A stretch of 64,000 nt of DNA from Tomitella fengzijianii (GTDB taxonomy: Bacteria; Actinomycetota; Actinomycetes; Mycobacteriales; Mycobacteriaceae): positions 802,679 to 866,678 of the forward strand of contig NZ_CP041765.1 in NCBI RefSeq assembly GCF_007559025.1, written 5' to 3'. Numbering within the stretch: position 1 is the stretch's first letter; each line of letters opens with the position of its first letter. The notes below the pieces were generated by a model. The model did no database searches, had not been told where the DNA came from, and worked only from the letters and a program-made list of their open reading frames with translations. The position numbers and the translations under genes are program-made. Of the stretch, positions 46,573 to 56,546 are shown one piece after another.

Positions 46573-46618
46573 GCCGCCATTCGATCAGATGCGCATCCGG
46601 GCGCGGCGTCCGGTGCGG

Positions 46619-47134
46619 TCACCCCGCGTCGCCGTCGCACCCGGTGGATCGGTGCCGGTCGGCTCCTTCGGGCGGGCCGACGAGCACGGGCGGGCGTCCC
46701 GGCGCGCGATGCCATCGATCGCCGCGCGCATCGGTGAAGGTGATCGCCGGCAGGACGGGGGTGTCCGCGAGATGACGCAGGGTCTGCCGGTGCTCCCCGG
46801 GCAGTACGATTCCGATCCTGGTGGGTGCCGGGCCCCGCCCGTCGGCCGCATCGACGGGGTCGAGCACATCCGCCGCCTGCACCTCGACGTCGTGGATGGG
46901 GTGCCCCGAACGGTTCGCGACGACCAGCTCGGACTCGGCGATCCAAGCGCTCACGTGGTCGGCGTGCGCCCGGCGCGCGCGCATGCGGTCGCCCATCTCG
47001 CGCAGCAGGCGATGCCGACGTTCACGGTGGATCTGCCAGAATCCGACCCCGAACGCGGCGACGGTGCCGATGGATCCGAACCAGGTGGCGAGGTCTCCGA
47101 AGCTGTCGAACCACTGATGCGGTGCTGCGGCCAT
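46619..47134 (-). CDS. Hypothetical single-span membrane protein
   Basis: A 171-residue protein not recognised. A hydrophobic stretch near residues 17-35 (WFGSIGTVAAFGVGFWQIHR) is followed by a basic, heavily charged helix (RERRHRLLREMGDRMRARRA). A beta-rich cytoplasmic-type domain (ESELVVANRSGHPIHDVEVQ) resembles proteins that carry a short membrane anchor followed by an immunoglobulin-like domain. AAGGATC before the ATG at 47134 supports the start. It reads towards dtd (46-base gap) and diverges from infA. Confidence 0.65.
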   Translation of the reverse strand: MAAAPHQWFDSFGDLATWFGSIGTVAAFGVGFWQIHRERRHRLLREMGDRMRARRAHADHVSAWIAESELVVANRSGHPIHDVEVQAADVLDPVDAADGRGPAPTRIGIVLPGEHRQTLRHLADTPVLPAITFTDARGDRWHRAPGRPPVLVGPPEGADRHRSTGCDGDAG

Positions 47135-47168
47135 GGTCGTGATCCTTGTCGTCCGGTGCGGGGAGGTT

Positions 47169-47197
47169 TTCGCCGCGCGGGCGCGGGCGTGTACCCT
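47169..47197 (+). promoter_or_regulatory. Possible infA promoter
   Basis: TTCGCC at 47169-47174 and TACCCT at 47192-47197 are 17 bases apart in the divergent gap upstream of infA. Both hexamers are weak matches, so this is tentative. Confidence 0.3.
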
Positions 47198-47343
47198 GGT
47201 CGATTGGTGCGTGCTGCGCGCGTGTTCCGTGCCGCCTGATGGCGACCGGAGCCGCCCGGGTCGGGCGGCAGGGCGCGGGCCTGTAGTGAGCAGGTCTGTA
47301 GTGAGCATCATCCCTTAGGAGGACGAGTAGGCGATCGATTCGG

Positions 47344-47369
47344 GATCGTCCGGGCACGCCCGGACGATC
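47344..47369 (+). promoter_or_regulatory. 26-base perfect inverted repeat in the infA leader
   Basis: Arms GATCGTCCGGGC and GCCCGGACGATC flank only two bases (AC). It ends 25 bases before the infA start codon. It could act as a DNA operator or, in RNA, as a stem that shields or positions the ribosome binding region. Confidence 0.5.
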
Positions 47370-47394
47370 GGTCGACGCCAGGATCGCGGAGGAC

Positions 47395-47616
47395 ATGGCC
47401 AAGAAGGACGGCGCCATCGAGGTCGAGGGGCGTGTGATCGAACCCCTGCCCAACGCAATGTTCCGCGTTGAGCTGGAGAACGGACACAAGGTCCTTGCCC
47501 ACATCAGTGGCAAGATGCGGCAGCACTACATCAGGATCCTTCCCGAGGATCGGGTGGTGGTGGAGCTGTCGCCGTATGACCTCTCCCGCGGTCGGATCGT
47601 TTTCCGGTACAGGTGA
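47395..47616 (+). CDS. infA: Translation initiation factor IF-1
   Basis: A 73-residue OB-fold protein. [40 protein letters not shown] and RIVFRYR match the family end to end. It occupies the ribosomal A site during initiation. It heads the infA-rpmJ-rpsM-rpsK-rpsD-rpoA-rplQ unit. The leader upstream holds a strong inverted repeat. Confidence 0.98.
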   Translation: MAKKDGAIEVEGRVIEPLPNAMFRVELENGHKVLAHISGKMRQHYIRILPEDRVVVELSPYDLSRGRIVFRYR

Positions 47617-47708
47617 GAACCCTTTCCGGCCGGTCCCGGTCGGGAGGACTACGATTCTGCGGCGCCGCTGGCGGCGTCGCGGAGTGATCTTCAGGAGATT
47701 CGACAGAC

Positions 47709-47822
47709 GTGAAGGTGCAACCGAGCGTCAAGAAGATCTGCGAGAAGTGCAAGGTGATCCGCCGTCACGGGCGGGTCATGGTGATCTGCGACAACCCGCG
47801 CCACAAGCAGCGCCAGGGTTAG
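47709..47822 (+). CDS. rpmJ: 50S ribosomal protein L36, zinc-binding type
   Basis: A 37-residue protein. [20 protein letters not shown] begins the sequence. Zinc ligands are C11, C14, C27 and H32. It starts at GTG 47709 and stops at TAG 47820-47822. It stabilises the L6/L11 region of the 50S. It lies 92 bases after infA. Confidence 0.97.
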   Translation: MKVQPSVKKICEKCKVIRRHGRVMVICDNPRHKQRQG

Positions 47823-47996
47823 GCAGCGCCGGCCAACGCACAATTGCGATCGGCTTGCCGAGCGACATGACAGCCTCCCAGAACCAGCCGCACCCCATGC
47901 GGGCGCGGTCCACCCCCGGCACGGAGGCCGGGGCCCCATCGAATACGGGGACGGGCTGGGAGAAGACCTCCGAACACCGAGAACAGGATCTGCCAC

Positions 47997-48371
<375 letters not shown>

Positions 48372-48374
48372 GCA

Positions 48375-48782
48375 ATGCCACCGAAGTCACGCGGCACCGG
48401 CCCCAAGAAGGGCACCCGACGCAGGGACAAGAAGAACATCCCGCTCGGCGCCGCACACATCAAGAGCACGTTCAGCAATACGATCGTCTCGATCACCGAC
48501 CCCGCGGGCAACGTCGTCTCGTGGGCGTCGTCCGGCCATGTGGGCTTCAAGGGGTCGCGCAAGTCGACCCCGTTCGCCGCGCAGCTGGCTGCGGAGAACG
48601 CCGCGCGCAAGGCGCAGGAGCACGGCATGAAGAAGGTCGACGTCTTCGTGAAGGGCCCGGGCTCGGGTCGCGAGACGGCGATCCGCTCGCTGCAGGCCGC
48701 CGGCCTCGAGGTCGGCACAATCTCTGATGTCACCCCTCAGCCGCACAACGGCTGCCGTCCGCCCAAGCGGCGCCGGGTCTAG
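48375..48782 (+). CDS. rpsK: 30S ribosomal protein S11
   Basis: A 135-residue platform protein that contacts mRNA near the E site. [40 protein letters not shown] and [13 protein letters not shown] at the C-terminus are typical. It follows rpsM after three bases. Confidence 0.98.
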   Translation: MPPKSRGTGPKKGTRRRDKKNIPLGAAHIKSTFSNTIVSITDPAGNVVSWASSGHVGFKGSRKSTPFAAQLAAENAARKAQEHGMKKVDVFVKGPGSGRETAIRSLQAAGLEVGTISDVTPQPHNGCRPPKRRRV

Positions 48783-48815
48783 CGGGAACTGGAAAGGATA
48801 GGAGGCTAAAGGTTC

Positions 48816-49421
48816 ATGGCTCGTTATACCGGACCGGTCACCCGCAAGTCGCGACGTCTGCGCGTCGACCTCGTCGGAGGAGACCAGGCGTTCGAGCGTC
48901 GCCCCTACCCGCCCGGCCAGCACGGCCGCGCGCGGATCAAGGAGAGCGAGTACCTCCTGCAGCTGCAGGAGAAGCAGAAGGCGCGCTTCAGCTACGGCGT
49001 GATGGAGAAGCAGTTCCGCCGCTACTACGAAGAGGCCGCGTCGCGTCCCGGCAAGACCGGTGAGATCCTGCTCGTCCTGCTCGAGTCGCGTCTCGACAAC
49101 GTGGTCTACCGCGCAGGGCTCGCGCGCACGCGCCGCCAGGCACGTCAGCTCGTCAGCCACGGCCACTTCCTGGTCAACGGCAAGAAGGTCGACATCCCCA
49201 GCTACCGCGTGTCGCAGTACGACATCATCGACATCAAGGAGAAGTCGATGAGCACGCTGCCGTTCCAGGTGGCGCGGGAGACCCAGGGCGAGCGCAACGT
49301 CCCCGGCTGGCTGCAGGTCGTCGGCCCGCGCATGCGGGTGCTCGTGCACCAGCTGCCGGAGCGCGCGCAGATCGACGTGCCGCTGCAGGAGCAGCTCATC
49401 GTCGAGTACTACTCGAAGTAG
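48816..49421 (+). CDS. rpsD: 30S ribosomal protein S4
   Basis: A 201-residue primary 16S rRNA-binding protein. The S4 domain is seen as [20 protein letters not shown] and [20 protein letters not shown]. The N-terminal region contains no cysteines, so this is the zinc-independent form, with [20 protein letters not shown] in its place. A perfect hairpin begins 10 bases after the stop. Confidence 0.98.
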   Translation: MARYTGPVTRKSRRLRVDLVGGDQAFERRPYPPGQHGRARIKESEYLLQLQEKQKARFSYGVMEKQFRRYYEEAASRPGKTGEILLVLLESRLDNVVYRAGLARTRRQARQLVSHGHFLVNGKKVDIPSYRVSQYDIIDIKEKSMSTLPFQVARETQGERNVPGWLQVVGPRMRVLVHQLPERAQIDVPLQEQLIVEYYSK

Positions 49422-49430
49422 ATCGTGCGT

Positions 49431-49456
49431 CCCCGTGCGGCCATGGCCGCACGGGG
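49431..49456 (+). terminator. Perfect 12-bp hairpin between rpsD and rpoA
   Basis: CCCCGTGCGGCC and GGCCGCACGGGG flank a two-base centre (AT). It starts 10 bases after the rpsD stop and is not followed by a U-run. It may attenuate or process the transcript so that rpoA is expressed at a level different from the ribosomal proteins. Confidence 0.5.
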
Positions 49457-49549
49457 CGCTGTCCCGGACAGCGTTCGGGGCTTCCCCGAGGGTCTCGGGG
49501 TCCGTCAGGTGGACGTCAAATAGCGGACGTCCGTACAGGAGGAATGTCA

Positions 49550-50590
49550 ATGCTCATCTCGCAGCGACCCGTGCTGACCGAAGAGGTCATCGCGGACAAC
49601 CGCTCGAAGTTCGTGATCGAGCCGCTGGAGCCGGGGTTCGGCTACACGCTCGGCAACTCGCTTCGGCGCACGCTGCTGTCGTCCATCCCGGGCGCGGCGG
49701 TCACCAGCATCCGGATCGAGGGTGTGCTCCACGAGTTCACCACGATCCCGGGCGTGAAGGAGGATGTCACCGAGATCATCCTCAACCTCAAGGGGCTCGT
49801 CGTGAGTTCCGAGGAGGATGAGCCGGTCACGATGTACGTGCGCATGCAGGGGCCCGGTGTGGTCACGGCAGGCGACATCGTCCCGCCGAGCGGCGTGGAG
49901 GTGCACAACCCCGATCTGCACATCGCGACGCTGAACGAGAAGGGCAAGCTCGAGATCGAGCTCGTGGTCGAGCGTGGCCGCGGCTATGTCCAGGCGATCC
50001 AGAACAAGGCCGCCGGCGCGGAGATCGGCCGTATCCCGGTCGACTCCATCTACTCGCCGGTCCTCAAGGTGACCTACAAGGTCGAGGCCACCCGTGTGGA
50101 GCAGCGTACGGACTTCGACAAGCTGATCCTGGACGTCGAGACGAAGCACTCGATCTCGCCGCGTGACGCCATCGCGTCGGCCGGCAAGACGCTGGTCGAG
50201 CTGTTCGGATTGGCTCAGGAGCTCAACGTCGAGGCGGAAGGCATCGAGATCGGGCCGTCGCCCGTCGAGGCCGACCACATCGCGGCGTACTCCATGCCGA
50301 TCGAGGAGCTGGAGCTGGCGGTCCGCTCGAACAACTGCTTCAAGCGCGAGGGCGTCCACACCGTGGGCGACCTGGTGGCGCGCAGCGAGTCGGATCTGCT
50401 GGACATCCGGAACTTCGGACAGAAGTCGATCAATGAGGTCAAGGTCAAACTGGCCGCCCTCGGTCTGGCGCTCAAGGACAGCCCTCCCGGGTTCGACCCG
50501 TCCACGATCGCCGGATACGACCCGGAGACGGGCACGTGGACGGACACGGACGACGACGATCAGGACTTCGCCGAGACCGAACAGCTGTAA
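49550..50590 (+). CDS. rpoA: DNA-directed RNA polymerase subunit alpha
   Basis: A 346-residue protein. The assembly domain is seen in [20 protein letters not shown] and [20 protein letters not shown]. The alpha-CTD ([40 protein letters not shown]) binds UP elements and activators. ATG 49550 matches the mycobacterial N-terminus MLISQRP and sits properly after AGGAGGA; ATG 49544 is an alternative two codons upstream. An acidic tail ends the protein. Confidence 0.98.
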   Translation: MLISQRPVLTEEVIADNRSKFVIEPLEPGFGYTLGNSLRRTLLSSIPGAAVTSIRIEGVLHEFTTIPGVKEDVTEIILNLKGLVVSSEEDEPVTMYVRMQGPGVVTAGDIVPPSGVEVHNPDLHIATLNEKGKLEIELVVERGRGYVQAIQNKAAGAEIGRIPVDSIYSPVLKVTYKVEATRVEQRTDFDKLILDVETKHSISPRDAIASAGKTLVELFGLAQELNVEAEGIEIGPSPVEADHIAAYSMPIEELELAVRSNNCFKREGVHTVGDLVARSESDLLDIRNFGQKSINEVKVKLAALGLALKDSPPGFDPSTIAGYDPETGTWTDTDDDDQDFAETEQL

Positions 50591-50647
50591 CCGTCTTCAC
50601 CCGGAACGCCGGAGAGGCCGTCCCGGGTACCTACAAGGAGCACTACA

Positions 50648-51205
50648 ATGCCCAAGCCCACAAAGGGTGCCCGCCTCGGCGGGTCGGCTTCGCACCAGAA
50701 GGCCATCCTGGCCAACCTGGCCACTGCGCTCTTCGAACACGGTCGGATCACCACCACCGAGTCGAAGGCAAAGCGGCTGCGTCCGTACGCGGAGAAGCTG
50801 ATCACGAAGGCCAAGGCCGGCACGCTGGCAGACCGACGCGAGGTGATGAAGAACATCACCGACAAGGACGTCGTCCACCACCTGTTCGCCGACATCGGAC
50901 CGCACTTCGCGGAGCGCGACGGCGGGTACACCCGCATCGTCAAGACGCTTCCGCGCAAGGGTGACAACGCCTCGATGGCGATCATCGAGCTGGTGCGCGA
51001 GCAGACCGTGTCCTCCGAGGCGGACCGTGCGCGTCGCGTCGCGGCCTCGCAGGCCCAGGAGAACCCGGTGGCCGAGGTCGCCGACGAGGCGACCGACGCC
51101 GAGGTCGAGAACGCCGAGGAGGTGGTGGAGGGGATCGAGGAGACCACCGCCACCGCGGCCGACGCGACCGAGGCCGGAGACGACAAGGCCGCGGACAAGG
51201 AATAG
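50648..51205 (+). CDS. rplQ: 50S ribosomal protein L17
   Basis: A 185-residue protein. The conserved part ends near residue 120: [40 protein letters not shown], and [20 protein letters not shown]. The remaining 60 residues are an acidic Glu/Ala/Thr tail, a feature of actinobacterial L17. truA follows after six bases. Confidence 0.97.
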   Translation: MPKPTKGARLGGSASHQKAILANLATALFEHGRITTTESKAKRLRPYAEKLITKAKAGTLADRREVMKNITDKDVVHHLFADIGPHFAERDGGYTRIVKTLPRKGDNASMAIIELVREQTVSSEADRARRVAASQAQENPVAEVADEATDAEVENAEEVVEGIEETTATAADATEAGDDKAADKE

Positions 51206-51211
51206 TCCCCA

Positions 51212-52117
51212 GTGGAGGAATCCTTTCATCGCGCGGGTGAGCCCGCCGTCGCAGACAGCGGCGGCGGGCTCACCCGTCTGCGCCTCGACATCGCCTACGA
51301 CGGCACCGACTTCTCCGGGTGGGCCAAGCAGCCCGGCCGCAGGACTGTGTGCGGCGTGCTGGAGGAGGCGCTGGCGACGGTGCTGCGCACGCCCGCCCGC
51401 CTGACGGTGGCGGGCCGGACGGACGCCGGAGTGCACGCGGCGGGGCAGGTGGCGCACCTGGACCTGCCGGCGGACGCCGTGCCCGGCGACCCGTCGCGGT
51501 GGGTGCGCCGCTTCGCCCGGCTTTTGCCGCAGGACGTCCGCATCCGCGAGTTCACGCCGGTCCCCGGCGATTTCGACGCGCGATTCTCCGCCCTGCGCCG
51601 CCACTACGCCTACCGCGTGACCGCCGCGGAGTCGGGCGCCGACCCCGTGCGGGCCAGAGACACGGCGGTGTGGCGGGGGCCCGTCGACGTGGAGGCCATG
51701 CGGGAGGGCTCGGCCGCGCTGGTGGGGCTGCACGACTTCGCCGCGTACTGCAGGCGCCGCGACGGCGCGACGACGGTCCGTGAACTGCAACGGTTCGACT
51801 GGGTCGAGGCAGACGGGGGCGTGCTCGTGGCCTACGTCAGCGCGGACGCGTTCTGCTGGTCGATGGTGCGCAGCCTCGTCGGGGCGGCGCTGACGGTGGG
51901 GCAGCACCGGCGCGCCCCGGAGTGGATGACGGAGCTGCTGGCGGAGCGGGCGCGTTCCAGCGCGGTGCCCGTCGCGCCCGCGAAGGGGCTCAGCCTGATC
52001 GGTGTCGACTATCCGGCGGAGGACGCCCTCGCCGCGCGGAACAGAAGAACAATGGACAAGCGTGACCCGGTCGAAGCGCACGGCGGGGGCGGGCCGGGCG
52101 GGTGCTGCGGCGACTGA
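51212..52117 (+). CDS. truA: tRNA pseudouridine synthase A (positions 38-40)
   Basis: A 301-residue enzyme. [20 protein letters not shown] opens the catalytic fold, [16 protein letters not shown] contains the catalytic Asp (about residue 71), and [16 protein letters not shown] and SFCW-like [13 protein letters not shown] complete the core. It modifies U38-U40 in the anticodon stem. The GTG at 51212 is the only start close to rplQ. A 15-bp perfect hairpin lies inside codons 8-22, before the conserved part begins at about residue 28. Confidence 0.95.
   Translation: MEESFHRAGEPAVADSGGGLTRLRLDIAYDGTDFSGWAKQPGRRTVCGVLEEALATVLRTPARLTVAGRTDAGVHAAGQVAHLDLPADAVPGDPSRWVRRFARLLPQDVRIREFTPVPGDFDARFSALRRHYAYRVTAAESGADPVRARDTAVWRGPVDVEAMREGSAALVGLHDFAAYCRRRDGATTVRELQRFDWVEADGGVLVAYVSADAFCWSMVRSLVGAALTVGQHRRAPEWMTELLAERARSSAVPVAPAKGLSLIGVDYPAEDALAARNRRTMDKRDPVEAHGGGGPGGCCGD
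51234..51276 (+). terminator. 15-bp perfect hairpin at the rplQ/truA junction, inside truA codons 8-22
   Basis: CGGGTGAGCCCGCCG (51234-51248) pairs perfectly with 51262-51276 across a 13-base loop. It begins 29 bases after the rplQ stop and falls in the non-conserved start of truA. No U-tract follows. It may mark the end of the ribosomal transcript or reduce truA expression. Confidence 0.5.
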
Positions 52118-52185
52118 CCGGTCGGGTGCGCTGGGCGCGCCGACGGCGGCGTCGAGCCGGCGCGGGGTTCGGGGGAGGGGAGAAG

Positions 52186-53061
52186 TTGCAGGCTGAGAGC
52201 GGTACTCGCGCGGCCACGGTGGTCGTCGACATCGGACCCGCCGGGATTCGCGCGTGGGCGAACGGGGACGTCACGCGGCAGCGGGCGGCGGTGCTGCGCA
52301 CCGGGGGCGGGCTGGTGTACGGGGACGAGGCCGCGCGAGGTGCGGGGGCCGACCTGGGCGCCTTCGAGGGGTGCCTCGCGGAGGCGGTGGACGAGGAGTA
52401 CACGGCGCTCGGGGCCTCGGTTTTCCGGACCGTCGAGCTGTTCCGCGGATTGCTGCTGCATGTGCTCACGGCGGTGGGGGCCGTCGGCGGTGTGCTTGCA
52501 CCGGGCGTACCGCGGCGGATGGTGCTGGTGCTGCCGGGCCAATGGGGCGCGATCCGCCGCGGCGTCGTCGAGCGGGCGGCCGCCGCCGTGGCCGACGGGG
52601 TCGTCACGGTGGGCTCGAGTTGCGCGGCGGTGGCCGCAGCGGAGGCCGAGGACTCGATCCGGCGCGGCGGCGCGGTAGGCGTCGTCGAGCAATGGCCAGG
52701 TTGTGCGGTCGTCTCTGTGGTGGAACGGGCGTCGCCCGCTCACCAGGCGTCCGTTCCGGGCCGGCCGGCAGGCGCGGACCGGTTGCCGGAGCACCGCGGT
52801 GCCGTCTGCCTGCCGGGCGTCGTGCCGGGATGCGGCGGGGGCGAGGGAACGGGGGCGGGCGCCGGGGCCGACGTCGGGCGCGGCCTGTTCACCGCGTTGG
52901 CCGGCCTCAATGCCGGTGTGGCCCCGGACTCGGTGATAGCGGTGCCCCGGTCCGGTCGGGAGTTCGACCGCACGCTCGGCGCGGCGGATGGGGCCCGCGT
53001 GCTGTTCATGGACGGGGACGCGCCGTTGCGCGGTGCGGTGCTTCTGGCGAGGGCGCTGTGA
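52186..53061 (+). CDS. Type VII secretion (ESX-4)-associated protein, Rv3446c-like
   Basis: An Ala/Val/Gly-rich protein of about 291 residues. [16 protein letters not shown] near the N-terminus looks like the phosphate-1 strand-loop of the actin/Hsp70 (ASKHA) fold, and [20 protein letters not shown] follows. Its location between truA and rplM is that of M. tuberculosis Rv3446c, a type VII secretion-associated protein beside eccC4. GGAGG at 52174-52178 favours the TTG at 52186. A GTG at 52102 overlapping truA would add an implausible Arg-rich leader. The rest of the ESX-4 locus is absent here. Assignment rests on position plus weak motif resemblance. Confidence 0.55.
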   Translation: MQAESGTRAATVVVDIGPAGIRAWANGDVTRQRAAVLRTGGGLVYGDEAARGAGADLGAFEGCLAEAVDEEYTALGASVFRTVELFRGLLLHVLTAVGAVGGVLAPGVPRRMVLVLPGQWGAIRRGVVERAAAAVADGVVTVGSSCAAVAAAEAEDSIRRGGAVGVVEQWPGCAVVSVVERASPAHQASVPGRPAGADRLPEHRGAVCLPGVVPGCGGGEGTGAGAGADVGRGLFTALAGLNAGVAPDSVIAVPRSGREFDRTLGAADGARVLFMDGDAPLRGAVLLARAL

Positions 53062-53563
53062 CGGCTCCGGGTCACGTTTTCGCAGGGCATGGACGCGCTT
53101 GGAGGAGATCTGCGGCGACCGGAACCGGGATGGGCGCCGCTGCGTCCTAGTCAGTGTGGGGGACAGCGGGGCGCCCGGGCCGGCAGCGGCCCGATCGCCA
53201 TCTCGGTCCGATCGTCCCGCGTCTCCTGGCGGAGCGCGGCTCGAGGAGGGAGCGGACCGAGGCGCCGACGCAGACGACGGCGCGCGCTGTGAACCTGGGG
53301 GAGATGGGGGAAAGGCCGGTCGGGTCCACGTGAGGGGGCGTGGGGCCACGGCCACGGCGGTCCGGTGCGGGAGTCGGAGGGGAGGTCCGGCCCCGCACCG
53401 GGCCGTGCGCGGTCCGGCCCGCTTTGACGGTGCCCACCGGCGGTCGGTATCGTGCTTCTTTGGTGTGTTGCCACGCAGGCCGCCCCCGGGTCTCCACCGG
53501 CCGCCGGGGCCGTCCGGCACGCACCCAGGCCGGCAGATCATTCGACAGACGAGGAACAACCTA
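53062..53563. other. Gene-free interval where esxU/esxT would be expected; carries rplM promoter
   Basis: I could find no WXG-containing small protein or other credible gene in any frame of these 502 bases. The only clear signal is the promoter at 53424-53453. Confidence 0.6.
53424..53453 (+). promoter_or_regulatory. Promoter of rplM-rpsI
   Basis: TTGACG at 53424-53429 and TATCGT at 53448-53453 are 18 bases apart, a close match to a SigA promoter. It predicts a leader of about 100 bases before rplM. Confidence 0.6.
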
Positions 53564-54007
53564 GTGTCCACGTACACCCCGAAGGCCGGTGACGTAACCC
53601 ATCAGTGGTACGTCATCGACGCCACCGATGTGGTGCTCGGGCGGCTCGCCAGCAAGGCTGCGACGCTGCTCCGCGGCAAGCACAAGCCCACCTACACCCC
53701 CAACACGGACGGCGGGGACTTCGTCGTCGTCGTCAACGCCGAGAAGGTCACGCTCACCGGCAAGAAGCTGACGGACAAGCGCAGCTACCGGCACTCGGGC
53801 CACCCGGGCGGGCTCAGCTCGCTCTCGGCCGGCGAGATGATCGCCAAGCACCCGGACCGCTTCGTCGAGGACGCGATCAAGGGCATGCTTCCGCACACCA
53901 AGCTCGGCCACGCCATGGCCTCGAAGCTCAAGGTGTACGCGGGTCCTGAGCACCCCCACGCCGCGCAGAAGCCGGTGCCGTTCGAGATCAAGCAGGTGGC
54001 CCAGTGA
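53564..54007 (+). CDS. rplM: 50S ribosomal protein L13
   Basis: A 147-residue early-assembly protein. [40 protein letters not shown] and [20 protein letters not shown] match the family. The GTG start follows GAGGAAC. Its stop overlaps a GTG that is an alternative start of rpsI. Confidence 0.98.
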   Translation: MSTYTPKAGDVTHQWYVIDATDVVLGRLASKAATLLRGKHKPTYTPNTDGGDFVVVVNAEKVTLTGKKLTDKRSYRHSGHPGGLSSLSAGEMIAKHPDRFVEDAIKGMLPHTKLGHAMASKLKVYAGPEHPHAAQKPVPFEIKQVAQ

Positions 54008-54027
54008 CGGCGCCGGAGGAGAAGAAC

Positions 54028-54549
54028 GTGACCAACCCCGAGAACGAAGGCCTGCAGGCCCCCATCGCCGATAGCGTGGAGGTCGTCGACGAGGGCGTCG
54101 TCGACGAGGGCTACGAGGTGGCCGAGGAAACCTTCGCGGCGCCGGTTCCGCAGCTGGGCGGCGACCGTCCGGTGCAGACCGTCGGGCGCCGCAAGGAGGC
54201 CGTCGCGCGGGTGCGTCTGCTGCCCGGCACCGGCGGCTTCACCCTCAACGGCCGGACCATCGAGGACTACTTCCCCAACAAACTGCACCAGCAGCTGGTG
54301 AAGTCCCCGCTGGTGCTCGTGGAGCGCGAGGAGTCCTTCGACATCCACGCGCGCCTGCACGGCGGCGGCCCCTCGGGTCAGGCCGGCGCACTGCGTCTGG
54401 CCATTGCGCGCGCCCTGGTGGACGTGCAGCCGGAGGACCGCTCCACGCTCAAGTCCGCGGGATTCCTCACCCGTGACGCGCGTGCGGTCGAGCGTAAGAA
54501 GTACGGCCTGAAGAAGGCCCGCAAGGCCTCGCAGTACTCGAAGCGCTGA
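54028..54549 (+). CDS. rpsI: 30S ribosomal protein S9
   Basis: A 173-residue protein. [20 protein letters not shown] starts the conserved part and [17 protein letters not shown] is the C-terminal tail that touches the P-site tRNA. GTG 54028 is chosen because GGAGGAGAAG lies directly upstream; GTG 54004 overlaps the rplM stop and would add eight residues. The first 45 residues are an acidic extension. An intrinsic terminator follows. Confidence 0.97.
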   Translation: MTNPENEGLQAPIADSVEVVDEGVVDEGYEVAEETFAAPVPQLGGDRPVQTVGRRKEAVARVRLLPGTGGFTLNGRTIEDYFPNKLHQQLVKSPLVLVEREESFDIHARLHGGGPSGQAGALRLAIARALVDVQPEDRSTLKSAGFLTRDARAVERKKYGLKKARKASQYSKR

Positions 54550-54595
54550 TTCGACGGCGCCGCCGGCCCCCGGGTCGGCGGCGTCCCCGCGCACA

Positions 54596-54641
54596 CCGAG
54601 GGCGGGCGTCGGGAAGGATCCGGCGCCCGCCCTCGGTTTTT
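54596..54641 (+). terminator. Intrinsic terminator after rpsI
   Basis: A perfect 13-bp GC stem (54596-54608 with 54624-54636), a 15-base loop and a run of five T make a classical rho-independent terminator. It ends the rplM-rpsI transcript 47 bases after the rpsI stop and implies a separate promoter for glmM. Confidence 0.92.
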
Positions 54642-54735
54642 CAGATCTGCACGCACATGACCGCGTGGCGGATGCTCCGTCCGATGCACCATGCACCGCC
54701 GGACGGCCACGCCGCGGGAAGGACCTCGACCAGAC

Positions 54736-56088
54736 ATGTCACGACTCTTCGGCACGGACGGGGTCCGCGGGGAAGCGAACTCCACCCTGACTGCGGATCT
54801 CGCCCTGGCGCTGTCGGAGGCGGCGTCCACAGTCCTCGCCTCACCGTCGGCGGGTTCGGTCCGTCCCGTGGCGGTGCTCGGGCGCGACCCCCGGGCCAGC
54901 GGCGAGATGCTCGAGGCGGCGGTGTGCGCGGGGCTTGCGGCCTCGGGCGTCGACGTCCTGCGCGTGGGTGTGGTCCCGACGCCGGCCGTCGCGTACCTCA
55001 CCGCGGCCTACGAGGCCGACATGGGCGTGATGATCTCGGCGTCGCACAATCCGATGCCGGACAACGGCATCAAGATCTTCGGCCGCGGCGGCCACAAGCT
55101 CGACGACGCGGTGGAGGATCGGATCGAGCAGCTGCTGCGCCCGGGCAGCGAGGCGCAGCGCCGTGCCTACCGGCCGACGGGTGCGGCGATCGGCCGCGTG
55201 CGGAGCGCCCCTGAGGCGCTCGACCGCTACCTGCAGCACCTCGCGGCGGCGTCGGACACGCGCCTGGACGGTGTGACCGTGGTGGTCGACTGTGCCAATG
55301 GTGCCGCCCACCGGGCCGCGCCCCTGGCCTACAAGGCGGCGGGCGCGAAGGTCGTGGCCATCAACGACGAGCCCGACGGCATCAACATCAACGACCGGTG
55401 CGGATCGACTCACTTGGACGACGTGCGCCGTGCGGTGGTGGAGCAGGGGGCCGACCTCGGCCTGGCCCACGACGGCGACGCGGACCGCTGCCTCGCGGTG
55501 GACGCGGAAGGCAACGTGGTCGACGGCGACGTGATCATGGCGATCTTGGCGGTGGCGATGCGCGAGGCCGGGGAGCTGTCGGAGGACACCCTGGTGGCCA
55601 CGGTGATGAGCAACCTCGGCCTGCACCTGGGGATGCAGGCGGCCGGGATCACGGTGCGCACGACCGCGGTGGGCGATAGATACGTGCTGGAGGAACTGCG
55701 GCGCGGGAGCTACAGCCTGGGCGGAGAGCAGTCGGGGCACGTGGTGCTGCCGGACCACGGCACCACCGGCGACGGCGTGCTGACCGGGCTCAGGCTGATG
55801 GCGCGCATGGCCGGGACCGGCCGCACACTGGCCGAGCTGACGAAGGTGATGACGGTCCTTCCGCAAGTTCTCGTGAACGTGCGCGTCGAGGACAAGAAGG
55901 CCGTGGCCGATTCCGCTTCCGTCGGTGAGGCGGTGCGTCTTGCCGAGGCGGAGCTGGCGGGACGCGGTAGGGTGCTGCTGCGGCCGTCGGGGACCGAGCC
56001 GCTGGTCCGGGTCATGGTCGAGGCCGAGGATATCGCCGTGGCCCGCAAGCTCGCGGACACGCTGTCGGACGCGGTGTCCGGAGTGTAG
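54736..56088 (+). CDS. glmM: Phosphoglucosamine mutase
   Basis: A 450-residue alpha-D-phosphohexomutase that converts glucosamine-6-phosphate to glucosamine-1-phosphate for UDP-GlcNAc and peptidoglycan. [11 protein letters not shown] is the start of domain 1. [19 protein letters not shown] contains the Ser that is phosphorylated, [12 protein letters not shown] binds Mg2+, [19 protein letters not shown] selects the sugar, and [12 protein letters not shown] binds phosphate. GAAGGA precedes the ATG. It works with glmS at 58636. Confidence 0.97.
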   Translation: MSRLFGTDGVRGEANSTLTADLALALSEAASTVLASPSAGSVRPVAVLGRDPRASGEMLEAAVCAGLAASGVDVLRVGVVPTPAVAYLTAAYEADMGVMISASHNPMPDNGIKIFGRGGHKLDDAVEDRIEQLLRPGSEAQRRAYRPTGAAIGRVRSAPEALDRYLQHLAAASDTRLDGVTVVVDCANGAAHRAAPLAYKAAGAKVVAINDEPDGININDRCGSTHLDDVRRAVVEQGADLGLAHDGDADRCLAVDAEGNVVDGDVIMAILAVAMREAGELSEDTLVATVMSNLGLHLGMQAAGITVRTTAVGDRYVLEELRRGSYSLGGEQSGHVVLPDHGTTGDGVLTGLRLMARMAGTGRTLAELTKVMTVLPQVLVNVRVEDKKAVADSASVGEAVRLAEAELAGRGRVLLRPSGTEPLVRVMVEAEDIAVARKLADTLSDAVSGV

Positions 56089-56174
56089 ATGGAACGCGGG
56101 CCGGTTACCGGGGTGTCGCGCGGGGGCGCGAGGAGATCCGCGGCGACGGTCGGCACGGAATGCACGGGGGACTC

Positions 56175-56546
56175 ATGGGGGAATCCGGGGCGGCGGAACG
56201 CCGCGGGCGGTTGTGCGTGGACCACGCGGAGGTCGACGCGGTCCTTCGTGCGCTCGGCGCGAGCGCGTCGGACGCCTATACGGCGGCGGGGGCGATCTCG
56301 CAGGCCGCTGGGCAGGGCGTTGCGGATGGCGGTGGTGATCCTGCGGTGGCGCAGGTCGACGCCGCATTGCGGCGGTGGCTTGATGGTGTCCACCGGGGCG
56401 TACTGGATTGGGCGGCGACGCTCGACGCGTGCGCGCAGCACGTCCGCCGCACGGCCGGTGCCGCGGCCGACGCGGATGCGGAGGTCGCCGCGCGGCTCCG
56501 GTCCTGGAGCCCCACCGCGCCCGGCGGCGCCCCAGAGCCGCTGTGA
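56175..56546 (+). CDS. Small helical protein, Rv3440c position (possible type VII secretion-related)
   Basis: A protein of 123 residues with no firm family. It is Ala-rich and predicted helical: VDAVLRALGASASDAYTAAG, then VDAALRRWLDGVHRGVLDWA and a final helix TLDACAQHVRRTAGAAADAD. The single Trp in the central turn and overall helical hairpin recall EspC-like ESX targets. Its place right after glmM equals that of Rv3440c. GGGGGAC favours ATG 56175 over ATG 56160. It overlaps the next gene (GTGA). Confidence 0.6.
   Translation: MGESGAAERRGRLCVDHAEVDAVLRALGASASDAYTAAGAISQAAGQGVADGGGDPAVAQVDAALRRWLDGVHRGVLDWAATLDACAQHVRRTAGAAADADAEVAARLRSWSPTAPGGAPEPL

Noticed and set aside
53089-53292. Possible small gene or EsxT/EsxU remnant between the ESX-4-associated gene and rplM
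   Set aside because: Contains no WXG motif, is Arg/Ser-rich low-complexity sequence and has no ribosome binding site.
56175-56546. Calling the small gene after glmM a WXG100 protein
   Set aside because: It has a Trp in the turn region but no W-x-G triplet, so only a loose resemblance to EspC-like proteins can be claimed.
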